Part shown: piece after piece, positions 18,533-27,746 of the stretch
Layout: each line of letters opens with the position of its first letter
How positions within the stretch are numbered: the first letter of the stretch is position 1
Source of the DNA: Sulfolobus acidocaldarius SUSAZ
Lineage (GTDB): Archaea > Thermoproteota > Thermoprotei_A > Sulfolobales > Sulfolobaceae
Assembly: GCA_000508305.1 (NCBI GenBank)
Contig: CP006977.1
Coordinates: forward strand, 1,768,621 to 1,832,620
DNA: 64,000 bases
Reading direction: 5' to 3'
Made by a program: the position numbers and the translations under genes
Notes under the pieces: model-generated
Told to the model about the DNA's origin: nothing
The model's database searches: none
The model's input: only the letters and a program-made list of their open reading frames with translations

Positions 18533-19303
18533 ATGAGGTCAGAAACAGTAGTAATAGGCGTGGACAATATCGATCATGCTTTAGAGTGGGCAAAAAATCC
18601 TGACAATGTTTTAGGTGTTATACCCAGTGTTGTTGGTGTTGAAGATGGGTACATGATATTAAGATTTAGAATACTATGGTTCTTCAGACTAACCTCGAGA
18701 TTTAAGATCCAAACTCCAGTTATTTCATCAGATTCAGTTGAGTGGTCTGCAGTAGATGATAAGGGTAACACATTCGGAATAGGATTTTACCACGAGACAG
18801 AGGACATGTTAAGAGTCACGTTAACTTACAAGGGTGAGAAGGAGTGGATTGTTGGAAGGAATCTAAATAAAGTGTTGGAAGAGATAAGAAAAGGTATTCT
18901 AAATGACATGGATAAGGCTGAAATGTACGAGATAAAGGAAAATGGTGAAAATGAAGAGGATTATTCACAAAACCTCTCAAAGCTATCTTATCTGTCCAAG
19001 TTGGTAATGAAATCCAAAATGGTGAGAACGCAGAACGTAGCTTTAAATGTAGGTGGCGTGGTTGATTATCTGCAAGAGGTAGTTTCACAGTTATCAGAAT
19101 ATCCTGTTGTATATATCTCAGGAAGCGGACCATCGGCTTTTAGGGTATTATATATAAATGGAGAGGTAAAGGGAGTGTATGTGATGAAAGACGGAAAGGA
19201 GTATTTTGGAAAGGAAGACATTTTAAACACTCTTTCAGGCAACTATAAGACTCAGGTATACGTAATGGTCTCACCAAAGCTTTTGGAGGGAATTAGAGAG
19301 TGA
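18533..19303 (+). CDS. SRPBCC/CoxG-like two-domain protein, paralogue 2
   Basis: An ATG at 18509 is possible but lies inside or next to the TATA element; ATG 18533 (MRSETVVIGVDNIDHALEW) aligns with paralogue 1. The layout is the same: an SRPBCC-like N-terminal fold ending in EKEWIVGRNLNKVLEEI, a charged linker, and the C-terminal domain YSQNLSKLSYLSKL, YPVVYISGSGPSAFRVLY, KEYFGKEDILNTLSG. The C-terminal half is more conserved between the two than the N-terminal half. Its stop overlaps the GTG start of the flavodiiron-like gene by four bases, so the two are translationally coupled and may act together. Confidence 0.8.
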   Translation: MRSETVVIGVDNIDHALEWAKNPDNVLGVIPSVVGVEDGYMILRFRILWFFRLTSRFKIQTPVISSDSVEWSAVDDKGNTFGIGFYHETEDMLRVTLTYKGEKEWIVGRNLNKVLEEIRKGILNDMDKAEMYEIKENGENEEDYSQNLSKLSYLSKLVMKSKMVRTQNVALNVGGVVDYLQEVVSQLSEYPVVYISGSGPSAFRVLYINGEVKGVYVMKDGKEYFGKEDILNTLSGNYKTQVYVMVSPKLLEGIRE

Positions 19304-20064
19304 GGATCCATAAGCCATATATTATTCATGAGGATAAGGACCACAAATTTGTCTGGCTAGGGCTTGATGAGTCTGATTACGAAAAAGGTTTACTGACGAA
19401 TCAGTATTTAATTGTAGACGGGGACAAAGGTATATTATTGGATCCAGGTGGGTATTTTGTATTTGAAAGGGTATTTAAGAACTTAAAAGATTTCGTAAAA
19501 CCTGAGAATATTATTGGGCTGTTCTATTCCCATCAAGATCCAGACGTAGTAGGAGCAATGAACCTCTGGCTAGATACCTGCCCTAACGCTAAAGTGTACA
19601 TATCAGAGATCTGGGAGAGATTTTTACCTCATCTAGGTATCTCAGATCCAAGTAGTGCAGAAAGAATTATAAAAATACCAGACAAAGGTATGCAGTTTAA
19701 GATAGAGAAAAACGAAGTGAGAGCCATTCCTGCTCACTTCCTCCACTCCGAAGGAAACTTCCACGTTTATGACGTTAAATCTAAGGTTTACTTTTCAGGA
19801 GATATAGGGGCAGCGGTATTCCCTAAAGGAAAATGGAGTCTTTATGTACAAAACTTTGATGAACATGTGAAGTACATGGAGTGGTTCCATAAGAGATACT
19901 TGCCCACAAGAAAAGCCTTAGACATTTGGCTGAAAAGGGTTAAGGAATTAGATATAAAGATCATTGCACCACAACACGGTTCCATATTTGAGGGAGATAA
20001 TGTAAAGAAGTTCATTAACTGGTTAGACAAGCTAGATAAGGTAGGGATAGATCTGATGGAATGA
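19300..20064 (+). CDS. Metallo-beta-lactamase-fold protein of the flavodiiron (ODP) type
   Basis: The 254-residue protein resembles the oxygen/NO-reducing diiron domain of flavodiiron proteins but has no flavodoxin domain. Metal ligand motifs: H78-x-D80-x-D82 (SHQDPDVVGA), HFLHSEGNFHVYD (about 141-153), SGDIGAAVF (about 166-174), and PQHGSIF near residue 229. Such stand-alone proteins may act with a separate flavodoxin or as hydrolases or sensors. It starts at GTG 19300, overlapping the upstream SRPBCC-type gene by four bases, so its role is probably linked to that unknown protein. Confidence 0.82.
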   Translation: MRIHKPYIIHEDKDHKFVWLGLDESDYEKGLLTNQYLIVDGDKGILLDPGGYFVFERVFKNLKDFVKPENIIGLFYSHQDPDVVGAMNLWLDTCPNAKVYISEIWERFLPHLGISDPSSAERIIKIPDKGMQFKIEKNEVRAIPAHFLHSEGNFHVYDVKSKVYFSGDIGAAVFPKGKWSLYVQNFDEHVKYMEWFHKRYLPTRKALDIWLKRVKELDIKIIAPQHGSIFEGDNVKKFINWLDKLDKVGIDLME

Positions 20065-20401
20065 GACAGAAAGAAATAAAAGATGTTAAGTTATTGGGCT
20101 GTTATTCAGAAATATCTGAGTTTTTTGTAGACTGTACATATTTCTACATAACTGTTTATTTTCATTTCCAACCAATAAACTCTACCCGTATTCACTCTTT
20201 AATGATAAACAGAATTCTCGTTTACGTAAAATAAGCATCGACGTTCTATTCTCCTGAGCTTCTAATAAATGCAAAAATTTTACTAATAGGCTGCTTCTGA
20301 GCAATAAAGAACTATGATTTAACCTAAAAAATACCGAAAATACATAGTGCTCTATTTTCTACCTAGAAAAGCCTATATAAGAAGTTTTCATAATTAATAC
20401 T
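20065..20401 (+). promoter_or_regulatory. Intergenic region with MFS promoter
   Basis: No convincing gene. GCCTATATAAG at about 20371-20381 is a good TATA box about 26 bases before ATG 20402, predicting a leaderless transcript for the transporter. Confidence 0.5.
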
Positions 20402-21802
20402 ATGGATAAAACTTATATCCAAAAATCGATACCTAAAAGATCTACATATACAGTCCTATCTGCTATGGGCTATTTTTTGGACGGATATGATCTCAGTGTG
20501 ATATCTGTGTTCACATTTATCTTACTGACTTATAAGATATTTCCTTATAACTCTTTCACTCTAGGTTGGGTTAGCGGATCAGCACTTTTAGGTGCTATGG
20601 TAGGAGCAGTTTTATTCGGGCATTACTCTGACCGAATTGGTAGAAGATATCTGTATGTGTTTGACCTGATATTTTTTGTAGTCTTTGCCGTGTTATCTGC
20701 CCTCTCCACTAACCTTATTCAAATGATAGTTTTCAGGTTCTTCATAGGATGGGGAGTCGGTGCCGATTATGCCTTAAGTCCAGTATATGCTTCAGAAATG
20801 TACCCAAATATGGAGAGAGGTAAGGGATATGGCTGGGTTTGGTCATTCTGGAGTATTGGAGCAGCTGTAGCGTTTTCAGTAGGTTACCTATTTTACTTAA
20901 TCAACCCAATAACTGCCTGGAGGTGGGCGTTAGGTCTAGGTGCAATTCCTGCAATAATAACTATTCTCCTGAGGACTAATCTTCCTGAGTCTACAAGGTG
21001 GAATATTGCTCAAAAAGGAGAGAAGGCTGTTGAAGAAGCTAAATTACTGAGGAGGGAAACTGGTATGACTGATGAGGATATTAATAACCTTATCAAGGAG
21101 AAACAAAAATATGAGAAGTTAAGTGCAGGCTCAATAACTGCTCTATTCAAAGGTGAGTGGGCTAAGAGGACTGCCATAGTATGGACCCAATGGATTCTTT
21201 ATGACATTGGAGCTTATGGATTTGGTCTTTATTCGCCTAGTATTCTAAATTTGCTAGGTATTAAGGGTGCTTTAGCTATACTATTCTCCGCATTACTATA
21301 TATTCCAGGGTTTTTGGGTGCATTGGGAGCTGCATATCTTAACGACACAGTTGGAAGGAGAATTCTACAGCTATTAGGCTTTGGTTTTGCGACACTAGGT
21401 ATGGTCTTTGTTGCCTTAGGAGCTACAATAGGTGGCTTATTCGCTATCGCCTTGGGTATAATAGGTTTAGTATTTTGGTACGGAATGGGAAACCTTGGAC
21501 CTGGAAATACTATGGGACTTTACGCAATAGAATTGTTCCCAACTAAGTTAAGGTCTGTGTCTATGGGTTCAGCAACTGCTATTACTAGGTTTGTATCATT
21601 TTTGAGTGCCTTCGAGTTTCCATTTATCGTTTCTGCTTTCGGAAAACTACCATTCTTTGAACTATTGGTGATAGTTAGTGCAATGGCATTTATATTCACT
21701 TTAATATTTACCCCAGAAACGAAAGGACTTTCCTTAGAGCAAATATCTACGTATAAATATACTAGAGGTAAACTTGTCCCTCCTGATGATAGAAAAGAGT
21801 AA
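20402..21802 (+). CDS. MFS transporter (sugar/metabolite:H+ symporter type)
   Basis: The 466-residue protein has 12 predicted membrane helices. It carries the MFS signature between helices 2 and 3 (GHYSDRIGRRYLYVFDL, about 80-96), its repeat in the second half (YLNDTVGRRILQLLG, about 318-332), and the sugar-porter-like end PETKGLSLEQI. The loop after helix 6 (LPESTRWNIAQKGEKAVEEA) is also of sugar/metabolite symporter type. It imports an organic solute with protons, which fits an acidophile; the substrate is not evident. The gene stands alone. Confidence 0.9.
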   Translation: MDKTYIQKSIPKRSTYTVLSAMGYFLDGYDLSVISVFTFILLTYKIFPYNSFTLGWVSGSALLGAMVGAVLFGHYSDRIGRRYLYVFDLIFFVVFAVLSALSTNLIQMIVFRFFIGWGVGADYALSPVYASEMYPNMERGKGYGWVWSFWSIGAAVAFSVGYLFYLINPITAWRWALGLGAIPAIITILLRTNLPESTRWNIAQKGEKAVEEAKLLRRETGMTDEDINNLIKEKQKYEKLSAGSITALFKGEWAKRTAIVWTQWILYDIGAYGFGLYSPSILNLLGIKGALAILFSALLYIPGFLGALGAAYLNDTVGRRILQLLGFGFATLGMVFVALGATIGGLFAIALGIIGLVFWYGMGNLGPGNTMGLYAIELFPTKLRSVSMGSATAITRFVSFLSAFEFPFIVSAFGKLPFFELLVIVSAMAFIFTLIFTPETKGLSLEQISTYKYTRGKLVPPDDRKE

Positions 21803-22007
21803 AGACTGGGTTAATTTGAAAAACTGTTTTTCCCTTAGTCTTAATTTATTGTATACAAGCTTCATCTATGTGTTTAAACTACGTCTATTGACGTCATACT
21901 GAAGTTGGATACTTTCCAGTAAATGATCTTAATTTTATGAATTGAATTTTAATATTTTTAATATTCTTATCTTAAAGGATAAATAGAAGCTAAAACAACT
22001 ATTCTGT

Positions 22008-22610
22008 ATGGAAAAACGAAAGGAATACGAGGGTAGTGACCTAAGCGTAGTAAAGACCATAAGGATACCTAAGAGGATGGAGGAATTTTTAGATAAAGTT
22101 TCACTGGAGGAAGACATGAAATTTAACAGTATTATAACTAGAGAACTAGAAAAATACATGTTCTTTACATACAAAATTCGTAAATTCGATAAGGAGAAAG
22201 AGATTACGATATCTAGTAGATTTTTTGAGCTTGTACTAAATTGTATGACTGATGATTTGAATTCCATAGAGGAGAAAGCCTATCAGGCAGGGAAAAAATG
22301 GGGAAAAGAGTACCTATTCATTTGGAGTAAAGAGTTACACAATAAGAAATATGCAAAATACGATAAGTTATCGATCTTCATCGGATTCCTAGATATTATT
22401 TCTAAGTATTCCAATTTGTTCAGATATGATATCGTAGAGGATAGAGAGAGTATCTCTATTATATTATCTCACAACTATAACTACAAATATTCGGTCCTAA
22501 TAGCAAATTATTATGAAGGATTAATAGAAAATATTCATGAACTTGTTAACAAAAAATGTAAAATAGAACCAATGGAAAAAAGTATAGTCTTTACCTTTAA
22601 AAAAGATTAG
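22008..22610 (+). CDS. Putative ribbon-helix-helix regulator with unknown C-terminal domain
   Basis: The 200-residue protein begins with a segment like a ribbon-helix-helix DNA-binding domain (VVKTIRIPKRMEEFLDKVSL, then MKFNSIITRELEKYM, about 14-55). The remaining 140 residues are a helical and beta region (YQAGKKWGKEYLFIW, YDIVEDRESISIILSHNYNY) of no recognised family, perhaps ligand-sensing. It lies between the MFS gene and the amine permease, and might regulate one of them. Function is inference. Confidence 0.6.
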   Translation: MEKRKEYEGSDLSVVKTIRIPKRMEEFLDKVSLEEDMKFNSIITRELEKYMFFTYKIRKFDKEKEITISSRFFELVLNCMTDDLNSIEEKAYQAGKKWGKEYLFIWSKELHNKKYAKYDKLSIFIGFLDIISKYSNLFRYDIVEDRESISIILSHNYNYKYSVLIANYYEGLIENIHELVNKKCKIEPMEKSIVFTFKKD

Positions 22611-22669
22611 CTAAAAGGTGTTAAATCTCTCTTAAGCTAATTAGGCTAGTTAACAGAGTCTTCCTCTTT

Positions 22670-24061
22670 TCATCTTTTGAGTCTCCTTGATATCATTAAG
22701 TAAATTGCCCCTCCTACGACCCACAACACTAAAGTTAACACGCCTATGAGGACAGGTATATTTATGGCGCTGGTGATTAACTGACTGTAAAACACGAAGC
22801 CTATAATTGCCTCAATTACTGCTACAAGTATTATATTACCTATGCTTAATGCATTATTCCTTTTTACAACAATTAACATGCTTATGTTTACTGTAAATAT
22901 GGCTATTAGGAAACCAAATGTCGTGGTAACCCCAGTAGCAATAAATATATTGGCTGGAGTAAAAATAAGTGACATTATAACGAAATAGACAGCTGTAAAT
23001 ATGAACGTGAATAAAGCAGCAATATGGGGAGTTCTCCTTCTTTTATGTATTTCACCAATTCTAGATGGCAATAATCCGTCTCTACTCATCGCATACATGA
23101 CTCTAGTTACTGCATTGGTAAACCCACACGCACAGGCTATATTACTGTTTATAAGAAGAGCAGTTAAAATTATAGCTAAGATGGGACCACCGAAATTATA
23201 TGCTTCTATCAAACCTGGGGCAAGATAGTTGAAATATGAGCTCATGTTGTTAACACCCCATCCTACAGTAAATGCCTCAGAGCCTATCAGATATACAATA
23301 CCTACTATTAGTGCAGCTGTGAACACGCCCTTTGTAATCGTATTTTTTGGATCTTGAGCTTCTTCTCCGAGGACGGAGACAGTTTCATATCCAGTGAAAG
23401 CTAAAATACCAAACGAAACGCCGAGACCAAGATTAAGTACCTGAGGCTCAGGTACATAAGCTAGCGTAAATGTTTGTGGATCTGGAGGCACTTTGGAAAA
23501 TATCAGAAGCGATGTGGCAATTAGAACTGAAATTTCTGCTAAACTCATAGTAAGTGTAAATTTTAGAGATGGTCTTATTCCCATATACGATATAAAAACC
23601 GCAATTGCGGCATTGGCTAGACCAAATGGTATCCATATCCAATCTGGTAAATTTAACCCTAACTCTTGAAGTCCCGTAGGAACCATTAGCCCCATTATTA
23701 GATAGACAAATATTATAACTGCAAATATGTAAACGATATAAGACATACTGGCTATGAAGGCTACTTTTTTCCCTAACCCTCTCTCTATAAATGTATATAT
23801 TCCACCTGCGCTTTGGATGTATCTAGATATTATGCTTATTCTTGTAGCATCAAGCAGTATAGCAACTAATGCTATCAATACGGCTAATGGCAATCCGCCA
23901 TATACGAAAGCAGCCGCACCAGTTAGTGTACCTATAGTGGCAGCTGCAGGAGCTGCTGAAGCTATACCTTGTGCTAAAACCTCTCTATACCGAGCTACAC
24001 CTTTAGCTAAACCCTCACCTTGTTCGGTTTGCTCTTCCTTTTTGCCCTTAGTTTCATCCAT
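22670..24061 (-). CDS. APC-family amino acid/amine permease
   Basis: The 463-residue protein has about 12 membrane helices. Its N-terminal region VLAQGIASAAPAAATIGTLTG matches the APC helix 1 motif, and the segment GFTGYETVSVLGEEAQDP-like (FTGYETVSVLGEEAQDPKNT) near residue 235 is the APC helix 6/loop signature. It is transcribed divergently from a copper amine oxidase, with 150 bases between them, so an amine (for example a biogenic or aromatic amine) is a reasonable substrate. That is inference from context; the family itself transports amino acids and related compounds. Confidence 0.9.
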   Translation of the reverse strand: MDETKGKKEEQTEQGEGLAKGVARYREVLAQGIASAAPAAATIGTLTGAAAFVYGGLPLAVLIALVAILLDATRISIISRYIQSAGGIYTFIERGLGKKVAFIASMSYIVYIFAVIIFVYLIMGLMVPTGLQELGLNLPDWIWIPFGLANAAIAVFISYMGIRPSLKFTLTMSLAEISVLIATSLLIFSKVPPDPQTFTLAYVPEPQVLNLGLGVSFGILAFTGYETVSVLGEEAQDPKNTITKGVFTAALIVGIVYLIGSEAFTVGWGVNNMSSYFNYLAPGLIEAYNFGGPILAIILTALLINSNIACACGFTNAVTRVMYAMSRDGLLPSRIGEIHKRRRTPHIAALFTFIFTAVYFVIMSLIFTPANIFIATGVTTTFGFLIAIFTVNISMLIVVKRNNALSIGNIILVAVIEAIIGFVFYSQLITSAINIPVLIGVLTLVLWVVGGAIYLMISRRLKR

Positions 24062-24211
24062 TTTAATTCGAATTAACTATTATATAAAACTAATATTTAA
24101 TCATATTTTGTAAGATAATGTATTATAATGTATTACTTTATAATACAAAATATATATTTATAGTTATATTTTCTTAAGTAATATTGGTTATATAACCTTG
24201 GGTGAGAAGGA
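24062..24211. promoter_or_regulatory. Divergent promoter region, permease / amine oxidase
   Basis: Very AT-rich 150 bases. AAAATATATATTTATAG (about 24147-24163) and GGTTATATAAC (about 24186-24196) are TATA candidates for the plus-strand oxidase, which is also preceded by GAGAAGGA, a ribosome-binding site before GTG 24212. TAATTAACTATTATATAAAAC-like sequence near 24067-24090 serves the minus-strand permease. Confidence 0.5.
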
Positions 24212-26206
24212 GTGGTTGAAGAAAGCAAAGTAAACTCTAGTTTAGTTAAGTCACCGTTAGATCCCCTAGACGATAACGAAATAGAGATAGCAGCTCAAGT
24301 AATTAGGGAAAAGATAGTCCTAGAGAAAGGAGAGAGCATAAAATTCATTGCCATAATGCTAAACGAACCGGAGAAAGATGATTATTTAAAGTGGAAAAAA
24401 GGAGAGAAAAATATCGAGAGACAAGCATTAGTCAAGTTTTACAATCCTGCAGAAGAGGGTAAAGTATATGAAGCAATAGTTTCAATTGAGTCCCGATCAA
24501 TTGTTTCTGTTCATGAGATAAAGAATGTTCATGCACCCATAACCTTAGATGAATTTGGAGAATGCGAAAAGGCTGTAAGGAACGATAAACGAGTTCAAGA
24601 GGCTCTACAAAAGCGCGGTATACTTCCAAATGACCTTAATCTTTTAATAGTAGATTGTTGGTCTCCAGGATATGTAAATGAGGCTGAACGTGATAAAAGA
24701 CTGGCTATAGGGTACATGTGGATTAAAAAAGACATAAAAGACAATAATTATGCTCGTCCAGTACACGGACTTATGCCATGGGTTGACCTAAATAAAATGG
24801 AAGTAGTTAGAATTGACGATTTTGGTGAGGCGCCTCTTCCTGAGCTCAATAGTGACTACGCGCCTGAGAGAAGGAAAGACGTGCAAGAGGATAGCCTTAA
24901 ACCCATTGAGATACTTCAACCTCTAGGAAGCAGTGTGGTGGTTAACGGTTATGAAATAAAATGGTATAGGTGGAGGTTGAGGATTGGTTATACGCCAAGG
25001 GAGGGTCTTGTTTTATATGACGTAAGATATAATTATAAAGGAAAAGAAAGACAAATCATTTACAGGGCATCCGTTGTAGATTTAATGGTTCCTTATGGAG
25101 ATCCTTCTCCATTCCACTACAGAAAAATGGTTCTTGACGCGGGAGACTATGGTCTAGGAAACTTTATCGTTCCCCTGAAACATGGTAATGGTGAGCTCTA
25201 TGACTGTGACTGTTTGGGTGAGGGTATTTATCATTTCGATGTAGTCAGAGCAGGTTCAGATGGTAAACCTGTAAAGATAAAAAAGGCTATATGCGTACAT
25301 GAAGAGGACTTTAACGTAATATGGAGACACACTGATCTGAGAAGCGGTGAATCAGAGGTAAGGAGAAATAGGAGACTTGTTGTCTCGTTCTGGGCTACAC
25401 TAGCTAACTATGATTATGGATTCTTTTGGCACTTTTATCAGGATGGTAGTATTGAACTGATGGTCAAATTAACGGGTATAATAAATGACGATGCTGTGCA
25501 GAAAGGACAAAAGAGAAAGTATGGAACGCTTGTTACCCCAGAGGTATATGGACCTATTCATATACACTGGTTTAACATTAGACTGGATTTAGATATTGAC
25601 GGACAAATAAATAGGGTATATGAGGTTAATCTAAAACCAGATAGTATAGGACCTGAAAACCCATTGGGTAACGCGTTTTATGCGGAGGAAACTTTATTAA
25701 AAAATGAGTTAGAGGCTAGAAGACATGTAAATCCTCAAAGTGGCAGATATTGGAAAATAGTTAATCCGAAAAAGTCCAATTATTTAGGAGAACCCACTGC
25801 ATACAGATTTATCCCTAGAGAAAATGTAGCATGTCCATTGCCAGAAGAATCCTTTGTAAGGAAGAGAGGAGGCTATATAAATTATCATCTATGGGTCACT
25901 CCATACGATCCAAATGAAAGATATGCTACTGGAGATTATCCCTATGAAAGGATTGGTGAAGGATTACCTAAATACGTGGAAAAAAACAGGAGTATAGTGG
26001 ATAAGGATATCGTATTATGGTACACATTGGGAGTTGAGCATGTAGTGAGAGTTGAAGATTGGCCAGTAATGCCAGTAGAAATGGCTGGATTTATGTTAAG
26101 ACCTGACGGATTCTTCGATGAAAATCCGTGCATAGATTTGCCAAGAGAGTTATCATCTAATAACGAGAATAAATATAGAATGAAACACAGTCATGGAAAC
26201 CATTGA
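24212..26206 (+). CDS. Copper amine oxidase (primary-amine oxidase)
   Basis: The 664-residue protein has the full catalytic set of topaquinone copper amine oxidases: catalytic base D309 (LDAGDYGLG), TPQ precursor Y400 in ANYDYGFFWHF, copper ligands H450 and H452 (IHIHWFN) and H610 (HVVRVEDWPVMP). Spacing agrees with bacterial enzymes. It oxidises primary amines to aldehydes with release of ammonia and hydrogen peroxide. No signal peptide is seen, so it appears cytoplasmic. It is divergent from an APC permease, suggesting amine uptake and oxidation. It starts at GTG with GAGAAGGA six bases upstream. Copper amine oxidases are uncommon in archaea. Confidence 0.93.
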   Translation: MVEESKVNSSLVKSPLDPLDDNEIEIAAQVIREKIVLEKGESIKFIAIMLNEPEKDDYLKWKKGEKNIERQALVKFYNPAEEGKVYEAIVSIESRSIVSVHEIKNVHAPITLDEFGECEKAVRNDKRVQEALQKRGILPNDLNLLIVDCWSPGYVNEAERDKRLAIGYMWIKKDIKDNNYARPVHGLMPWVDLNKMEVVRIDDFGEAPLPELNSDYAPERRKDVQEDSLKPIEILQPLGSSVVVNGYEIKWYRWRLRIGYTPREGLVLYDVRYNYKGKERQIIYRASVVDLMVPYGDPSPFHYRKMVLDAGDYGLGNFIVPLKHGNGELYDCDCLGEGIYHFDVVRAGSDGKPVKIKKAICVHEEDFNVIWRHTDLRSGESEVRRNRRLVVSFWATLANYDYGFFWHFYQDGSIELMVKLTGIINDDAVQKGQKRKYGTLVTPEVYGPIHIHWFNIRLDLDIDGQINRVYEVNLKPDSIGPENPLGNAFYAEETLLKNELEARRHVNPQSGRYWKIVNPKKSNYLGEPTAYRFIPRENVACPLPEESFVRKRGGYINYHLWVTPYDPNERYATGDYPYERIGEGLPKYVEKNRSIVDKDIVLWYTLGVEHVVRVEDWPVMPVEMAGFMLRPDGFFDENPCIDLPRELSSNNENKYRMKHSHGNH

Positions 26207-26341
26207 GGGATCATAGGTGCCTTCCCATGAGAGTGTAAAAAGGTATAAGAGAATACTCCTTTTTTACCATCTTATATTGATGATAATATCTTCAGCGACG
26301 ATAATTCTCTTCTTGCTCAATCATTTGTGAGGTTTTTGAAT

Positions 26342-26384
26342 CTGACTTCTTCACCACCATAAATGGCGAGGCTTTCCTTACTAT
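26342..26384 (-). mobile_element. 43-bp mini hairpin element, copy 4 (diverged)
   Basis: The most diverged intact-length copy. The stem core CCCTTTAGGG has become CCATTTATGG, a compensatory C-G to A-T pair change that keeps the hairpin. The left spacer is ATAGTAAGGAAAG, TTAC (26388-26385) precedes it, and the right end still reads AGAAGTCAG. Confidence 0.62.
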
Positions 26385-26454
26385 GTAACTAGGTAATGTA
26401 TCAGGATGACAGATCAGCTCTTCGTTCCAGCACGTTTTTCTTGTTCCAATATAT

Positions 26455-27081
26455 TTAGCTCTTTCTGTCCAAATAATATTTTACAGCCTTTTTTAGAGCT
26501 CTCCTCAGTATCTCCTCTAGCGTAGATGCCTTTATCCCCAATTTATTGGCTAATTCCTTCATAGAGATTCTCCTATCAACATCAAAATAACCAGATTTGT
26601 AAGCCAATCTCAGGATTTCCAATTGTCTGTCTGTCAACTCACTTTCGTCAATTTCTGATACATTAGCGACCGTAGCCTCTACTCTTATGCTGTTCAATTC
26701 CTCTAAAAACTGTTTTAATGCGGAGAGATTTGGCAATAAAAGTTTATACATAACAGTAGCTTTACTTAGCACCTTTACCTTTTCCACAATTAGGTCAGAG
26801 TGATAGAGTAGCTTACAAACTCCACAGCCGTTCGTCCTTATCCAAATAGTATTTTCATTTATCCTTAAAGTTTTAAGAGACCTTCTCTTTAGTTCCTTAA
26901 GTATATCATCATCTATCTTAAGGAGGGCAATATGATCAGTAACCTGGTCCCTTAACTTAACATTAGTTATCTGAGCCCTAATTTCATATTTCCTAAATAT
27001 GTCTAAGACTTCGCATGGGTGTTTATCCAGTAGAAGTGTAACTTCAATGGGTCTCTTTGAGGCAAAGACCATATGTAACAA
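26455..27081 (-). CDS. HTH_10 (bacterio-opsin activator-type) regulator, copy B
   Basis: The 208-residue paralogue of the regulator at 9550, collinear over its whole length: HPCEVLDIFRKYEIRAQI, WIRTNGCGVCKLLYHSD, and the C-terminal HTH_10 domain LTDRQLEILRLAYKSGYF with LGIKASTLEEILRRALKKA. The GC.VC cysteine pair is kept in both. It lies 16 bases downstream of a DUF488 gene, as in copy A, so the pair was duplicated as an operon. The two may respond to different signals. The final helix end (KYYLDRKS) is nearly the same as in copy A. Confidence 0.88.
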   Translation of the reverse strand: MLHMVFASKRPIEVTLLLDKHPCEVLDIFRKYEIRAQITNVKLRDQVTDHIALLKIDDDILKELKRRSLKTLRINENTIWIRTNGCGVCKLLYHSDLIVEKVKVLSKATVMYKLLLPNLSALKQFLEELNSIRVEATVANVSEIDESELTDRQLEILRLAYKSGYFDVDRRISMKELANKLGIKASTLEEILRRALKKAVKYYLDRKS

Positions 27082-27097
27082 CTCTTTCTAAAAAAGA

Positions 27098-27445
27098 TTA
27101 TTTTGTTAACAAACTTTCAATATACTCCTTTAAAACTACCGCACTATTGTAAGGTGATTTAGTGGCATATAAAAATGTGACATTTTCACTTCTCCTTATT
27201 ACCTCGACTAAGACTTTAACCTTAGGGTTACTTTTAAGTTCCACCATATACTTATGCTTAAACTCTTCCCACTTTTCAGGTTCATGATTAAACCATTTCC
27301 TTAACTCGTCTGATGGAGCAATATCTTTCATCCAAATATCCACTATGTCTTTCTTTACTCCTCTAGGCCATAATCTGTCAATTAAGATTCTGACTCCATC
27401 ATCAGTCTCAGGTGTCTCGTAAACTCGCTTGACCTTAATCGTCAT
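27098..27445 (-). CDS. DUF488 family protein, copy B
   Basis: The 115-residue protein carries a fully canonical DUF488 pattern, including [32 protein letters not shown] and [20 protein letters not shown]. In copy A (9188) the WPRG motif is changed, so copy B looks like the more conserved member. It is the first gene of a two-gene unit with the HTH_10 regulator. Function unknown. Confidence 0.87.
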   Translation of the reverse strand: MTIKVKRVYETPETDDGVRILIDRLWPRGVKKDIVDIWMKDIAPSDELRKWFNHEPEKWEEFKHKYMVELKSNPKVKVLVEVIRRSENVTFLYATKSPYNSAVVLKEYIESLLTK

Positions 27446-27746
27446 ATTTTACTATTAGAAAACAAAATTAATAAACAATTACCCTCAGAGTTTAGGTCTT
27501 CTTGCTCAAAATCTAGTCTCTATGTGCTTGCTGAAGAACATTAAAACTTGACCCAAAATATGACTTCTGCAAAGCCTTCGAATATTTTGTAAGCAATCCA
27601 AGTACGGATTTATTGAGCCCTAAGTAGTTTTAGTTTATTTAATCATTAACATGACACAATCGTGACAACTACTTACATGGAAAATAATCTTTGTGTTAAA
27701 TTAACACAGGAAAATAATAAATTAGAAAATTAAAGAGATTAAGAAC
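27446..27746. other. Intergenic region
   Basis: Divergent promoter space between the DUF488 gene and the epimerase; no gene is seen. Confidence 0.45.

Noticed and set aside
20061-20234. 57-residue ORF overlapping the stop of the flavodiiron-like gene (ATGA)
   Set aside because: The composition becomes unlike a protein after the first 20 residues, and no family or conserved start context supports it beyond the overlap.
23754-24113. 119-residue plus-strand ORF opposite the APC permease
   Set aside because: Reverse complement of the permease N-terminus; hydrophobic pattern is a shadow.
27501-27746. Possible operator or RNA between the DUF488 unit and the epimerase
   Set aside because: No inverted repeat, box motifs or open frame of note were found.
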